A DNA stretch of 64,000 nt from Enterobacter huaxiensis (GTDB lineage Bacteria > Pseudomonadota > Gammaproteobacteria > Enterobacterales > Enterobacteriaceae). A program made the position numbers and the translations under genes. The stretch spans positions 1,674,001 through 1,738,000 of the forward strand of contig NZ_CP043342.1 in the NCBI RefSeq assembly GCF_003594935.2. The letters run 5' to 3'. Positions within the stretch are counted from its first letter, which is position 1. Every line of letters begins with the position of its first letter. The notes beneath the pieces were generated by a model. That model did not search any database, was not told the DNA's origin, and saw nothing but the letters and a program-made list of their open reading frames with translations. Shown here one piece after another: positions 1 through 8,451 of this stretch.

Positions 1-1284
1 TTTAACCGCGTGGCCGTTTGCGATGGTCGGCTGTATGAGATGAACGACGAGGATTATTTCGAAATTAACAGCGCCAGCGTTAAAAGCCTGAGCATCACGC
101 CGGCGCTGGATCTGAATCCGAAACTGAACGAATTCACCACGGGCTGGGTTGACGATATCTGGACGGCGTTTGGTGAAAAAGGGTATGTGGCGCTGGCGTT
201 CTGGCTGGGGTCGCTGTTCGCTGAGCAAATCCGTGAGCGTGACAAGTCTTTCCCGTTCCTTGAAATCGTGGGCGAACCCGGCACAGGTAAATCCACGCTG
301 ATTGAATTCCTGTGGAAACTTGCCGGCCGTGAAGAGTATGAAGGGTTTGACCCGTCCAAATCGACCGCTGCCGCGCGCGGCCGTAACTTCGCTCAGGTCG
401 GCAATTTGCCGGTCGTACTGATTGAGGGCGACCGCACCACAGATAACGCCAAACAACGCGCTTTTGACTGGGACGAGCTGAAATCACTGTACAACGGTCG
501 TGCTTCCCGCGCCGTGGGTATCAAATCGAACAATAACGAGACCTACGAGCCACCATTCAGAGGCAGCATAGTGATAGCGCAGAACGCCGACACAGACGGC
601 AGCAAGGCGTTCCTGGAGCGTATCATCCACATTTATACCGACAAGCGCGGCCAGTCCATTCAGACCCGCTATGCCGCCGAACGCCTCGAGCAAATACCTG
701 TTGGCCACGTATCTGGTTTTACGCTGCTGGCCACCATGCGCGAAAGAGAAATTATGAAAGTGTATGGCCAGGGCTACGAACGCGCCCGTAGTGAACTGGA
801 GTCCAACACCAATATTCGCCATATCCGTATTGCCAAGAACCACGCTCAGCTGGTCGGTTTGCTGGAGGCGCTGGCGCTGGTTGTGCCGGTACCGCTGGAA
901 CGCATTGAGAAGACACGCGAGGCCATCACGGCACTGGCCGTGGAACGCTGTCAGGCACTTAAAAAGGATCACCCTCTGGTACAGGGGTTCTGGGAGCTGT
1001 TTGATTACCTCGACGAGCTGGCACCGCACGGCATTAACCATTCATCAGATGAAGGGGAGATTGCCGTCAACTTCAACCATCTGGAAGAAGTCGCTGCCGC
1101 TCACCGTCAGCGCATTCCGTTCACGTTAACTGAGATCAAAAAGCTGCTTAAAAACGGCAATGAGCGCCGTTTTATCGACACCAAAACCACGCGTAGCGCG
1201 TTGAGTGAACGCCACAACCGTGGCAAAGGTGAAATGCAACGAATGCCGGAAACCTTCCGGTGCTGGATTTTTAAACGAAACTAA
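1..1284 (+). CDS. Phage replication helicase/primase, C-terminal part (cut by window edge)
   Basis: This is the C-terminal part of a phage replication protein. The frame is open to base 1, so the true start lies outside the window and the GTG at 10 is probably internal. The visible part has a Walker A motif GEPGTGKST at about residues 88-96 counted from that GTG, and a Walker B-like VVLIEGD about 40 residues later. This is the layout of the helicase half of P4-alpha-type or toprim primase-helicases. In this position in P2/HP1-like phages the gene unwinds and primes phage DNA. The stop is followed by a perfect palindrome (1316-1349) and the phage accessory gene. The ATPase fold is well supported; the presence of a primase domain upstream is inferred. 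Confidence 0.75.
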   Translation, partial: FNRVAVCDGRLYEMNDEDYFEINSASVKSLSITPALDLNPKLNEFTTGWVDDIWTAFGEKGYVALAFWLGSLFAEQIRERDKSFPFLEIVGEPGTGKSTLIEFLWKLAGREEYEGFDPSKSTAAARGRNFAQVGNLPVVLIEGDRTTDNAKQRAFDWDELKSLYNGRASRAVGIKSNNNETYEPPFRGSIVIAQNADTDGSKAFLERIIHIYTDKRGQSIQTRYAAERLEQIPVGHVSGFTLLATMREREIMKVYGQGYERARSELESNTNIRHIRIAKNHAQLVGLLEALALVVPVPLERIEKTREAITALAVERCQALKKDHPLVQGFWELFDYLDELAPHGINHSSDEGEIAVNFNHLEEVAAAHRQRIPFTLTEIKKLLKNGNERRFIDTKTTRSALSERHNRGKGEMQRMPETFRCWIFKRN

Positions 1285-1315
1285 CTGCGTTGTGTCTTTT
1301 ACTTGCATTTAAAAA

Positions 1316-1349
1316 CTGTGACATAATGATGGAAGATGTTATGTCACAG
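1316..1349. promoter_or_regulatory. Perfect 11-bp inverted repeat (operator-like or terminator-like)
   Basis: CTGTGACATAA (1316-1326) and its exact reverse complement (1339-1349) are separated by 12 bases. No T-run follows, so a protein-binding dyad upstream of the 1421 gene is more likely than an intrinsic terminator. The half-site TGTGAC also recurs in the repeat element at 23781-24073. The 12-base spacing resembles the dyad geometry of P2 Ogr sites, but the half-site differs from the P2 TGTTG. AT-rich DNA with TATGATATTAT-like sequence follows (about 1361-1372) and could be a -10 region. Confidence 0.5.
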
Positions 1350-1420
1350 CTTTCGAACTGTATGATATTATCCGCTTATCAATAACTCTGCTTATATAAA
1401 TAATGGTTGGTAAACATAAA

Positions 1421-2419
1421 ATGAGTGAAACCATAGATAAAGTTTTGGATGCGGCAAAAGCAGTTACAACAGAACCAGTAATGAAGGTTATAAATCAGAG
1501 GTTGTCAAATCCTTTTTTTCTGTGTTTTATATCATCCTGGATAATATGTAATTGGGATCGCGTACTACTACTCTGTTTCTCGTTTAGCTTGGGCATGGAA
1601 CAACGTATTGAGAAAGTAAAAGCATTGCCGTCAAATAGCGTTTTTTGGGGAGTTAGTCTTCCTCATGCTCATACGTTTTGGTATCCATTTATTATCACTG
1701 TTATATTTGTGGTTGGCACTCCGTTTCTTTCATATATTGTCGATATCATTCAAAATGAAGTGCTCACGAAAAAAAACACGAATGACAGTCAAAGAAAAAA
1801 GGACGTTCTGGATTTAAAGATAAATGAGATCAATAAAAATGTTGAGTATGAGTATGCTGACGCAAAAGCACGATTGAATGCTGAGAATGCGAATAAGACT
1901 ATTGAATATAGCACGACAGCTCTCGAGGAAAAATATAACGATATGAGTGTAAGGGTTAGGGATTTAAATATTTCCATAAAAGAAAAGGAACAACAAATTA
2001 AAGCTCAAAATGTTTCTTATACCCAGGCATCTGACTCTTTGTTAATGATAAGGGGAGAGCTGGACTTAAAAGGGAAGGAGTTGGTTGAACTAAATTCAAA
2101 AATTATCTCCAATCAAAAGAAACTTGATGGTATAAAAAACGAGATATCAAAGAACACTCTACCTTTTACAACTTTAGGTAATATCGCTAACTTAGTTGAT
2201 GGGAATGGTATAAGTAGTTTAAGTGGTTTAGGCTTAAGTGGTTTGGATTCTCTGAAGCTTAATAATGCAAATGGCCTAAGTAATGATGCTGTTAAACTTT
2301 CTTTAGCTGCTAAAGCTTTGAATGCCACAGATTTGAAACCAGCCCACACTAAAGCCGAGCCTAACAAACAAGCTAAATTAGCTGCTAAAAATCCCGGCAA
2401 GAATGACAAGAATAATTAA
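1421..2419 (+). CDS. Accessory membrane-anchored coiled-coil protein of unknown function
   Basis: I do not recognise a named family. The 332-residue product has an N-terminal block ending in NPFFLCFISSWIICNWD, a first hydrophobic segment, then a second strong transmembrane segment around WYPFIITVIFVVGTPFLSYIV. About 150 residues of heptad-like charged coiled coil follow, then a Gly/Ser/Leu-rich stretch and a Lys/Ala-rich tail. ATG 1421 is preferred because it gives a natural N-terminus (MSETIDK); ATG 1403 in frame is possible, and neither has a strong Shine-Dalgarno. The gene is markedly AT-rich compared with its phage neighbours. It sits between the replication gene and the ogr/portal block, which is the tin/old accessory hotspot of P2-like phages. 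A superinfection-exclusion or defence role is inferred from position only. Confidence 0.7.
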   Translation: MSETIDKVLDAAKAVTTEPVMKVINQRLSNPFFLCFISSWIICNWDRVLLLCFSFSLGMEQRIEKVKALPSNSVFWGVSLPHAHTFWYPFIITVIFVVGTPFLSYIVDIIQNEVLTKKNTNDSQRKKDVLDLKINEINKNVEYEYADAKARLNAENANKTIEYSTTALEEKYNDMSVRVRDLNISIKEKEQQIKAQNVSYTQASDSLLMIRGELDLKGKELVELNSKIISNQKKLDGIKNEISKNTLPFTTLGNIANLVDGNGISSLSGLGLSGLDSLKLNNANGLSNDAVKLSLAAKALNATDLKPAHTKAEPNKQAKLAAKNPGKNDKNN

Positions 2420-2431
2420 TTATTTATAGAG

Positions 2432-2455
2432 AAGGCACCAGGATGGTGCCTTTTT
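2432..2455 (+). terminator. Intrinsic terminator after the accessory gene
   Basis: The stem GGCACC (2434-2439) / GGTGCC (2445-2450) has a 5-base loop and is followed by TTTTT (2451-2455). It lies between the rightward accessory gene and the convergent leftward ogr-like gene, whose stop begins at 2456. It is strong for rightward transcription and weaker in the other direction. Confidence 0.8.
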
Positions 2456-2725
2456 CTATGCGGCCAGACCGGCCTTCAATAAATCCAGCGTCATTTGCTT
2501 CTGTTCTGGCGAGAAAGAATTAAGGATCGTCTGCACCATCAAGTCCCCGGTTTTGGCACTGGGGCTTAACGTGTGCGAGAACGTCAGGTTAAGCACGAAG
2601 GTATGGCCGCATTCCACATCTGAACACGCGCAGTAGATATCTGAGATATGGGGGTGCTTGGGATTCGTCTTTTTGATGATCGCCTTTGCCCCGCACTCCG
2701 GACATTTTACTTTTAGTACCCGCAT
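2456..2725 (-). CDS. ogr: Ogr/Delta-like zinc-finger late transcription activator
   Basis: This 89-residue protein has the P2 Ogr zinc-finger spacing. C8-x2-C11-x22-C34-x4-C39 matches the C-x2-C-x22-C-x4-C of Ogr/Delta; an extra Cys sits at 32. In P2-type phages this protein binds upstream of late promoters and contacts the alpha subunit of RNA polymerase to switch on head, tail and lysis genes. The start at 2725 is chosen because GGAG lies 8 bases upstream and the metal-binding domain follows at once. It is the last gene of a leftward operon behind portal and terminase. In P2 itself ogr sits near attP after gene D, so the location is different here. Confidence 0.85.
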   Translation of the reverse strand: MRVLKVKCPECGAKAIIKKTNPKHPHISDIYCACSDVECGHTFVLNLTFSHTLSPSAKTGDLMVQTILNSFSPEQKQMTLDLLKAGLAA

Positions 2726-2778
2726 ATTCTGCGCTCCATGACCCTGAAAACGCCTATATTTTAGCCTTTTTGGGCGCA

Positions 2779-3798
2779 TTAATCACCTTCCAGCTCGCTG
2801 TCCTTCAGGAAATTCAGGTACAAATGCTGTGGAATTTCTGGCTGATTAGCGACAGCCGCCGCAAACATGCGCTGAATGGGTAAAATTTCAGCCTTACGGT
2901 AGGTTTTAGCCGCTTTCTCAATATCTCCCATTACTGCACCGTTCGTCGGGATAATCCCCGCCAGCCCGGCCGGGAAGCGGTGCGCGGTGAGAACATCCTG
3001 GGCGCTGATGCTCTTGATATTCTGAAACTCATCTTTGGCACTGATATCGCCAATCGGGATAAATTTGATGCCATCCGGATCCCCTTTGGGGATATTCACG
3101 AACATGGTGCTGAAGTTCCCGATCCCCTTCGACTGTTCCAGCTTGCTGATAATTTCTTCTTCCACCTCGTCGGTCATGTTCGGGTCGTTACAATAAATCA
3201 TACCGCCCGTATGGCCACCGTTGTGGTAATAGCGGCGGCGGAAGATTGTTGCCTCACCGTTCAGCAGGGCGGAGTGAATCCCGCTGATGTAGTCCGGCAG
3301 GCCATAGATTGCCTGCTGCGGATCGTACTGTTTCAGGAAAATAATATCCTCCTCCGGGTAAATCATCGGTTCAGCCTGTTGCAGTACGACGAATTCGCCT
3401 GTTTTACGCTGGCGGGTATACAGCGCCGGCAGCGGATACAGCGCCACCACATCCCCCCATCCGTTACGCACTTTCAGAATAGCCACATCACCGAACGTGA
3501 GCCAGTCGAATACGGCAGCGCCGAGCTGCTCATGCGTCAGCCCGCCATTCTCATAGTTAGCCGTCACCATGTTACGGCGGGCATACAGTACACCGCCGTG
3601 CTGTGCATTCAGGTTAACCAGCTGCGCCAGCGCCAGCCGGTCAATCGGCAGCGTCCAGTGTTCTGCCTCGTTGTCGTACCAGACATCGGTATAGTTTGTG
3701 CCGGTGGTCAAAATGGGTTCTGGTTTACCCAGGCTGATAAGGCTCATATGACGAGGTTTTGGGGCGCTGCGGCGCTCCCGGAATTTGCGTTTCTTCAT
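2779..3798 (-). CDS. Q: Phage portal protein (P2 gpQ family)
   Basis: This 339-residue protein has the length and order expected of the P2 gpQ/PBSX-type portal (gpQ about 344 aa). It forms the dodecameric ring at the unique capsid vertex through which DNA is packaged and to which the tail joins. Recognisable stretches include a basic N-terminus (KKRKFRERR) and the motif RRRYYHNGGHTGGMIY in the middle. Its start overlaps the end of the terminase gene by 4 bases, indicating translational coupling, and the ogr-like gene follows downstream in the same leftward operon. Confidence 0.93.
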   Translation of the reverse strand: MKKRKFRERRSAPKPRHMSLISLGKPEPILTTGTNYTDVWYDNEAEHWTLPIDRLALAQLVNLNAQHGGVLYARRNMVTANYENGGLTHEQLGAAVFDWLTFGDVAILKVRNGWGDVVALYPLPALYTRQRKTGEFVVLQQAEPMIYPEEDIIFLKQYDPQQAIYGLPDYISGIHSALLNGEATIFRRRYYHNGGHTGGMIYCNDPNMTDEVEEEIISKLEQSKGIGNFSTMFVNIPKGDPDGIKFIPIGDISAKDEFQNIKSISAQDVLTAHRFPAGLAGIIPTNGAVMGDIEKAAKTYRKAEILPIQRMFAAAVANQPEIPQHLYLNFLKDSELEGD

Positions 3799-5579
3799 GC
3801 TGCTTTCCCTAAGTTTCCCCAGCGGGATTTGCGCTGGTTTCCGTAATTAAGTGGTTCATTGTCGATAGCGTGGGCGATAGCCCAGAAACTGTCTGCGTGG
3901 CCAGTCTCTGCTGTGCGATCAGCAACGAACGTCATAGCGTTGCCGCTGGCCGTGGACGTGCGGCGAATGGTCATAAAGCTGGCGGCGATTTCCGTCTGCT
4001 CCTTGTCCCATTCCACGCGTCCATCTTCGATAACGTCGATCATCTTCATCACCAGGCGGTTTTTGGTTTCGACACCGTAACGGATAGCGACAGTCTGACG
4101 CATGGCAAAGTGCTGAACGTCTTCAAAGACACCGCTACCCAGCCCGGTGATATCAATGCCGATATAGGTCATGTTGTACTGGCCAAACAGCTTCTTAATC
4201 TGCGCCGCCTGCCACTTCCAGTTCATTCCCTGCCAGTGAAAGACCCGAAGTACGCGGAAGTTTTCGACGGCCAGTACGGGAGGCGCGACAATCACAAAGG
4301 TGGACGTGTCGCCGCTGCGTGCCGGGTCGTAGCCCGCCCACACCTCGCGGTTGCCGAACGGCCGGGGCAGGTTTTCGTCATGGTCTTCCCAGGTGGCAGG
4401 ATCCACACAGCAGCGCTCAACGTGGGAAAACGAAAATACGCTGTCCTTACTGTCCACAAACACGCACATGTAAAGCATGTTGAACGTATCGCGGTTGTAG
4501 CGATTGCGTAGTTTCTCGATGCTGGCCAGGTGAAAACCGCCTGCGATCGCGTCTTCCATCGTGATGATATAGCGCCACTGGCCGTCAGGGCAGAGTCGCC
4601 CGCCGTCACGCAGCTGCTTCTCTGTCGGAAATTCGACCCGGGCGCGTTTTTTGTCGCCGCGCTTCCATTCTTCCCCCGTCCAGAACGGGTACGCCTGGTG
4701 GGTTTTGCTACTGGGCGTGGAAAAGTAGGTGGTGCGCCATTTGTCGTGTGTGGCCATCGCACTGGCCACTTCGTTAAGTTTGGCGAAGTTCGGCACCCAG
4801 AAATATTCATCACAGTACAGGTGGCCGCTGTAGGACTGGGCGGTATTCTTGTTGGTGGAAAGAAAACGCAGCTCCGCGCCGTTGGACAGGCGGATGGGGT
4901 TGCCGCTGAGTTCCACACCAAAATACTTCTCTGCGATGTTCACGATGTAGCTGCGGAAGACTTCCGCCTGGGCTTTGGATGCCGAGAGAAAGATTTGCGG
5001 ATCGCCCGTCATCACCGCATTTTCGAACGCTTCTATTGCAAAATACCAGGTCGCGCCAATCTGACGGCTCTTGAGGATGTTCCTGATTTGCTGATGAAGA
5101 TTGGCACGCAGGTGCTTCTGGTACCCAAAAAGGGTCTCCTGCGCGAACCGGTCAAAGTCCTCCTGGGTGAGCTTGCTGATATCGTTCTTTTTGTATTTTC
5201 CGCGCTTACGCGATTTGTCCCCGTCACCAGACTGGCGCGATGCAGCTGCGTCACCTTCGCTGTGCTTAATTTCGGCCAGCTTTTCCTGATGCTTATTATG
5301 CTGCGCACGGAGTTTCACCAGATGCGCCACAAGACTGTCCAGCTCGCGCAGCTCCAGCTCCGATTTACCCTCACGCAGCGTCAGCGACTGCACGCGGCGA
5401 TTGAGCGCGTCTTCCGTAGACTCATGACTGAGCAGCTCCGCCCAGGCATATTTCTCCGCCCAGTAATAAACGATTCGCCGGTTTGGTAAATTAAGTTCGC
5501 TGGCTATTTCCTGCGGGGTATAGCGTTTCAGATATAGCGCCCTTGCCACTCCTTTTAGTTCTTCGCTGTATTTCGCCAT
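3795..5579 (-). CDS. P: Terminase large (ATPase/nuclease) subunit (P2 gpP family)
   Basis: This 594-residue protein is the packaging motor and cos-cleaving enzyme of P2-like phages (gpP about 590 aa). An N-terminal helix-turn-helix (TPQEIASELNLPNRRIVYYW) is followed by a deviant Walker A region SRQIGATWY, a Walker B-like HLYCDEYFW, and a C-terminal nuclease domain with GYDPARSGDTS and DITGLGSGVFED. It is the first gene of the leftward ogr-portal-terminase operon, divergent from the capsid operon. It should act with the small subunit at 7657-8355. Confidence 0.95.
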   Translation of the reverse strand: MAKYSEELKGVARALYLKRYTPQEIASELNLPNRRIVYYWAEKYAWAELLSHESTEDALNRRVQSLTLREGKSELELRELDSLVAHLVKLRAQHNKHQEKLAEIKHSEGDAAASRQSGDGDKSRKRGKYKKNDISKLTQEDFDRFAQETLFGYQKHLRANLHQQIRNILKSRQIGATWYFAIEAFENAVMTGDPQIFLSASKAQAEVFRSYIVNIAEKYFGVELSGNPIRLSNGAELRFLSTNKNTAQSYSGHLYCDEYFWVPNFAKLNEVASAMATHDKWRTTYFSTPSSKTHQAYPFWTGEEWKRGDKKRARVEFPTEKQLRDGGRLCPDGQWRYIITMEDAIAGGFHLASIEKLRNRYNRDTFNMLYMCVFVDSKDSVFSFSHVERCCVDPATWEDHDENLPRPFGNREVWAGYDPARSGDTSTFVIVAPPVLAVENFRVLRVFHWQGMNWKWQAAQIKKLFGQYNMTYIGIDITGLGSGVFEDVQHFAMRQTVAIRYGVETKNRLVMKMIDVIEDGRVEWDKEQTEIAASFMTIRRTSTASGNAMTFVADRTAETGHADSFWAIAHAIDNEPLNYGNQRKSRWGNLGKAA

Positions 5580-5764
5580 CGGCTTCCTTGCCTTTATTTT
5601 TGCCTTAGTTAATAAGCGAATTATTCAGCAATTCAGCCGCAAATTTCGAAAATTAATTCTTCTTAATTCGGTTAACAGGCATATCCGAATTTCTCCGAAA
5701 TAACTGGAGTGCGTGAACGTCTTTTATTGGTGATACTGAAACTCGCAGCATGAACGGAGGCAAT
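5580..5764. promoter_or_regulatory. Divergent intergenic region between terminase and scaffold genes
   Basis: This 185-bp AT-rich gap separates the leftward packaging operon from the rightward capsid operon and must hold the start signals of both. I see a good Shine-Dalgarno (GGAGG, 5756-5760) for the scaffold gene but no P2-style TGTTG-N12-CAACA late-activator dyad. The activator site used by this phage therefore remains unidentified. Confidence 0.45.
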
Positions 5765-6583
5765 ATGTCAGGTTCACAACTGGCAACAAACTGGATTTGT
5801 ATCGCCACTGCGGGTGAAACGGTTGATAAGCGAGCCATTGAAGAACAGTGGTTACTTGATGCAGCTGAATTATATGACCCCAATGTATATACCGCGCTGT
5901 TATGGCCGGAACATACCCGAAACTTCGGAAATATGGGTGAAGTGCTGGAAGTAAAAACCGAGCGGGATGATGAAGGTATTCTTCGTTTATATGCCCGTCT
6001 CTGTCCGGCAATTGCATTGCTTCAGGCAAATGCGAAAGGTCAGCTTTTATTTTTATCACCGGAGTTTACACCGGACGGCAATTTCAGAAGTACAGGGAAA
6101 ACCTATCTGGAAGGGCTGGCTGTTACTGACAGTCCGGCCGGGGTAAACACCACACGGCTACGTTTCAGCCGCACAAAAGGAAAACGCGTGGGGCCATATA
6201 AGCCGCTGGCGTTTGATGAAGTCAGGGAATTTAAAAAGGAAAAGGGAATGTCAAAAACAGCGAAAAAAGGCTGGCGTCATTTTTTCAGTATCGAAGAACC
6301 GGAACAGACGCCTGACCCGGATCCGGCACCGTCCGATGTCTTGCAGGCGCTGGCGGATGCGCTGGCCGCACTGGAAGACCGCGTAAGCGCGATTGAATCC
6401 GCTATGACCGATGTGCAGGACGATGTGGATACCGTGAAAGAGGTGGTGGATACCGAAGATTTCGCTCGTCTGGTCGGCAACCTGCCGGAGCTGGTGAAGG
6501 GCTTCAGCAAGCTGAATGAGAAGGTCACTCAGTTGCCTAACAAAAAGTTCAGCAAGGACAAAAAAGGCTTCAAGTTCCTGTAA
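5765..6583 (+). CDS. O: Capsid scaffolding protein / prohead protease (P2 gpO family)
   Basis: This 272-residue protein combines an N-terminal serine protease with a C-terminal scaffold. The segments LLWPEHTRNFGN and LFLSPEFTPDG supply the conserved His and Ser of the gpO protease, and YLEGLAVTDSPAG is also typical. The C-terminal third is charged and helical with a coiled coil (LADALAALEDRVSAIESAMTD), as expected for the scaffold released after assembly. ATG 5765 is chosen because GGAGG lies 4 bases upstream; an in-frame ATG at 5750 has no such site. It heads the rightward head operon. Confidence 0.93.
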   Translation: MSGSQLATNWICIATAGETVDKRAIEEQWLLDAAELYDPNVYTALLWPEHTRNFGNMGEVLEVKTERDDEGILRLYARLCPAIALLQANAKGQLLFLSPEFTPDGNFRSTGKTYLEGLAVTDSPAGVNTTRLRFSRTKGKRVGPYKPLAFDEVREFKKEKGMSKTAKKGWRHFFSIEEPEQTPDPDPAPSDVLQALADALAALEDRVSAIESAMTDVQDDVDTVKEVVDTEDFARLVGNLPELVKGFSKLNEKVTQLPNKKFSKDKKGFKFL

Positions 6584-6617
6584 GGGATGATGCTGGTTTT
6601 CTTTAAGGAAAAAGAAT

Positions 6618-7646
6618 ATGCAATTGAATGCAAAAGCCCGTCAGTTTCTGCGTCAGTACCACACCGGGCTGCGTGAATCCTACGGCGCTAATGAAGATGA
6701 CCGCTGGTTTGCGCTGACCGACCCGAAAGAGACCCAGCTGCGCAATGCGCTGATGGAACAGTCTGACTTTCTGAATCTGATCACCGTTGCAGATGTTGAC
6801 CAGTTACAGGGGCAGGTTGTGCCGGTTGGTAGTTCTGGCCTGTATACCGGTCGCGTGCAGGATGGGCGTTTTCGCAAAAAAGTGGGCGTGAGCGGTAACG
6901 ACTACAAGCTGGTCGAAACCGATTCATGTGCGGCGCTGACCTGGCAACTGCTGTCTGTCTGGGCGAATGCCGGCGATGAAGGTGAGTTCTTCCAGCGCGT
7001 CCAGGAATTTACCAATCTGTCCTTTGCGCTGGATATGTTGCGTATTGGCTTTAACGGTAAAACCATTGCCGAAACCACAGACGCCGAGAAGAACCCGAAC
7101 GGCGAAGATGTGAACAAGGGCTGGCACCAAATCGTTAAAGAGTGGAAGGATGGCCAGCAGATTATCACCGATGCGGTTGTGCTCGATGGCGACGGTAAAG
7201 GCGATTATGTCTCGCTCGATGCAATGGCATCCGACCTTATCAACGCCAAAATCCCGGCACAGTACCGTAATGACCCGCGTCTGGTGGTGCTGGTTGGCGC
7301 TGACCTGGTGGCGGCTGAATCTTTCCGCCTGTACCAGAAAGCGGATAAACCGACCGAGAAGATCGCCGCGCAGCTGCTGTCTGACAGTATCGCCGGTCGC
7401 ACGGCTTACGTCCCGCCGTTTATGCCGGGTAAACGTATGATCGTCACCACACTGCCTAACCTGCATATCTACACCCAGCGCGGCACGCGCCAGCGTAACG
7501 CTGAGTTTGTAGAAGACCGTAAACAGTACGAAAACAAATACCTGCGTAATGAAGGTTATGCGGTTGAGTATCCGGAACTGTACGCCGCGTTTGATGAAAG
7601 TGCGGTAACTATCGGGGCACCGGTCGTGCCACCGGCAGGGGAATAA
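6618..7646 (+). CDS. N: Major capsid protein (P2 gpN family)
   Basis: This 342-residue protein is in the position of gpN and of similar length (P2 gpN 357 aa). It is the HK97-fold shell subunit, matured by the gpO protease. The N-terminus, with RQFLRQYHTGLRESYG and DDRWFALTDPKETQLRNA, is characteristic of the family, as is RNDPRLVVLVGADLVA in the middle. An AAGGAA Shine-Dalgarno precedes the start. It is followed 10 bases later by the small terminase gene. Confidence 0.95.
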   Translation: MQLNAKARQFLRQYHTGLRESYGANEDDRWFALTDPKETQLRNALMEQSDFLNLITVADVDQLQGQVVPVGSSGLYTGRVQDGRFRKKVGVSGNDYKLVETDSCAALTWQLLSVWANAGDEGEFFQRVQEFTNLSFALDMLRIGFNGKTIAETTDAEKNPNGEDVNKGWHQIVKEWKDGQQIITDAVVLDGDGKGDYVSLDAMASDLINAKIPAQYRNDPRLVVLVGADLVAAESFRLYQKADKPTEKIAAQLLSDSIAGRTAYVPPFMPGKRMIVTTLPNLHIYTQRGTRQRNAEFVEDRKQYENKYLRNEGYAVEYPELYAAFDESAVTIGAPVVPPAGE

Positions 7647-7656
7647 GGGGATCTGA

Positions 7657-8355
7657 ATGCAACTGTCACCAGCACAGCGCCACAGCGCACGAATTGAAGC
7701 AGAGCGGTTACTTCGACGGCAGCAGGCGCTGGACACGGAAACCAGCCTGCATGTTCAGCTCGTGGCGCTCGAAAAAGATGTTGCCGCAGCCGCGTCCATC
7801 GAGAGCCGCGCCGAACGTATGGCGTTCAAGCGGGATGTACTGCTGCCGCGCTGGATGCCAACGGCGCAGGAGTGGCTTGACGGTGACGGTGCGAATCAGA
7901 ATCCCGTTTTTGCCTGGTGTGTCGTCTGGCTGTTTGATACCGGCCAGTTTGACCAGGCGCTGGACTGGGCGGACGTGGCCGTAGCACTGGGGCAGGAAAC
8001 CCCTGCCGCGTTCGGCAGTACGTTCCCGGTGTTTGTGGCGGATACGGTGTTGTCCTGGGCGGAAGCGGAAGCCGTTGAGGGACATGATGTAGAACCGTAT
8101 TTCGGCCGCACGCTGGAGAACGTGATGCAGCACTGGAATGTGTATGAGGTCATCAAGGCCAAATACCTGAAGTTTGCCGGTCTGCACCTGCTGCGCGATG
8201 AAAACGGAGAGCCACGCGCAGCGGCAACGGAAGACAGGGACGTATTGCTCAGGGCGAAGGAACTGCTGGAGCAGGCGAAGGGATTCGACCCTAAATGTGG
8301 TGTTGGCACGATGTTGCAGCGTATCGCTGCACGTCTGCGGGTACTTGATAAGTAA
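7657..8355 (+). CDS. M: Terminase small subunit / endonuclease (P2 gpM family)
   Basis: This 232-residue protein is in the gpM position (P2 gpM 247 aa). In P2 the gpM-gpP pair recognises and cuts cos during packaging. Family-typical stretches include LPRWMPTAQEWL, NPVFAWCVVWLFDTGQFDQALDWADVA and a C-terminal EQAKGFDPKCGVGTMLQRIAARLRVL. AAGGGG lies just upstream of the start. A long inverted repeat occupies the gap to the next gene. Confidence 0.93.
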   Translation: MQLSPAQRHSARIEAERLLRRQQALDTETSLHVQLVALEKDVAAAASIESRAERMAFKRDVLLPRWMPTAQEWLDGDGANQNPVFAWCVVWLFDTGQFDQALDWADVAVALGQETPAAFGSTFPVFVADTVLSWAEAEAVEGHDVEPYFGRTLENVMQHWNVYEVIKAKYLKFAGLHLLRDENGEPRAAATEDRDVLLRAKELLEQAKGFDPKCGVGTMLQRIAARLRVLDK

Positions 8356-8370
8356 AAGGCTACCGACCCG

Positions 8371-8434
8371 AAAGCGGGCGCGGTGGAGGGGATCGCATAA
8401 GCGTATCGCCCGTGGAAACCGGTCTGCCCGCTTT
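8371..8434 (+). repeat. Intra-operon inverted repeat with T-tract
   Basis: AAAGCGGGC (8371-8379) pairs perfectly with GCCCGCTTT (8426-8434), with TT directly after, in the 96-base gap between the small terminase and head completion genes. It could fold as a long-loop hairpin and act as an attenuator or mRNA-processing site. The gap is the largest within the head operon. Confidence 0.5.
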
Positions 8435-8451
8435 TTATCCGGAGAAACAGG

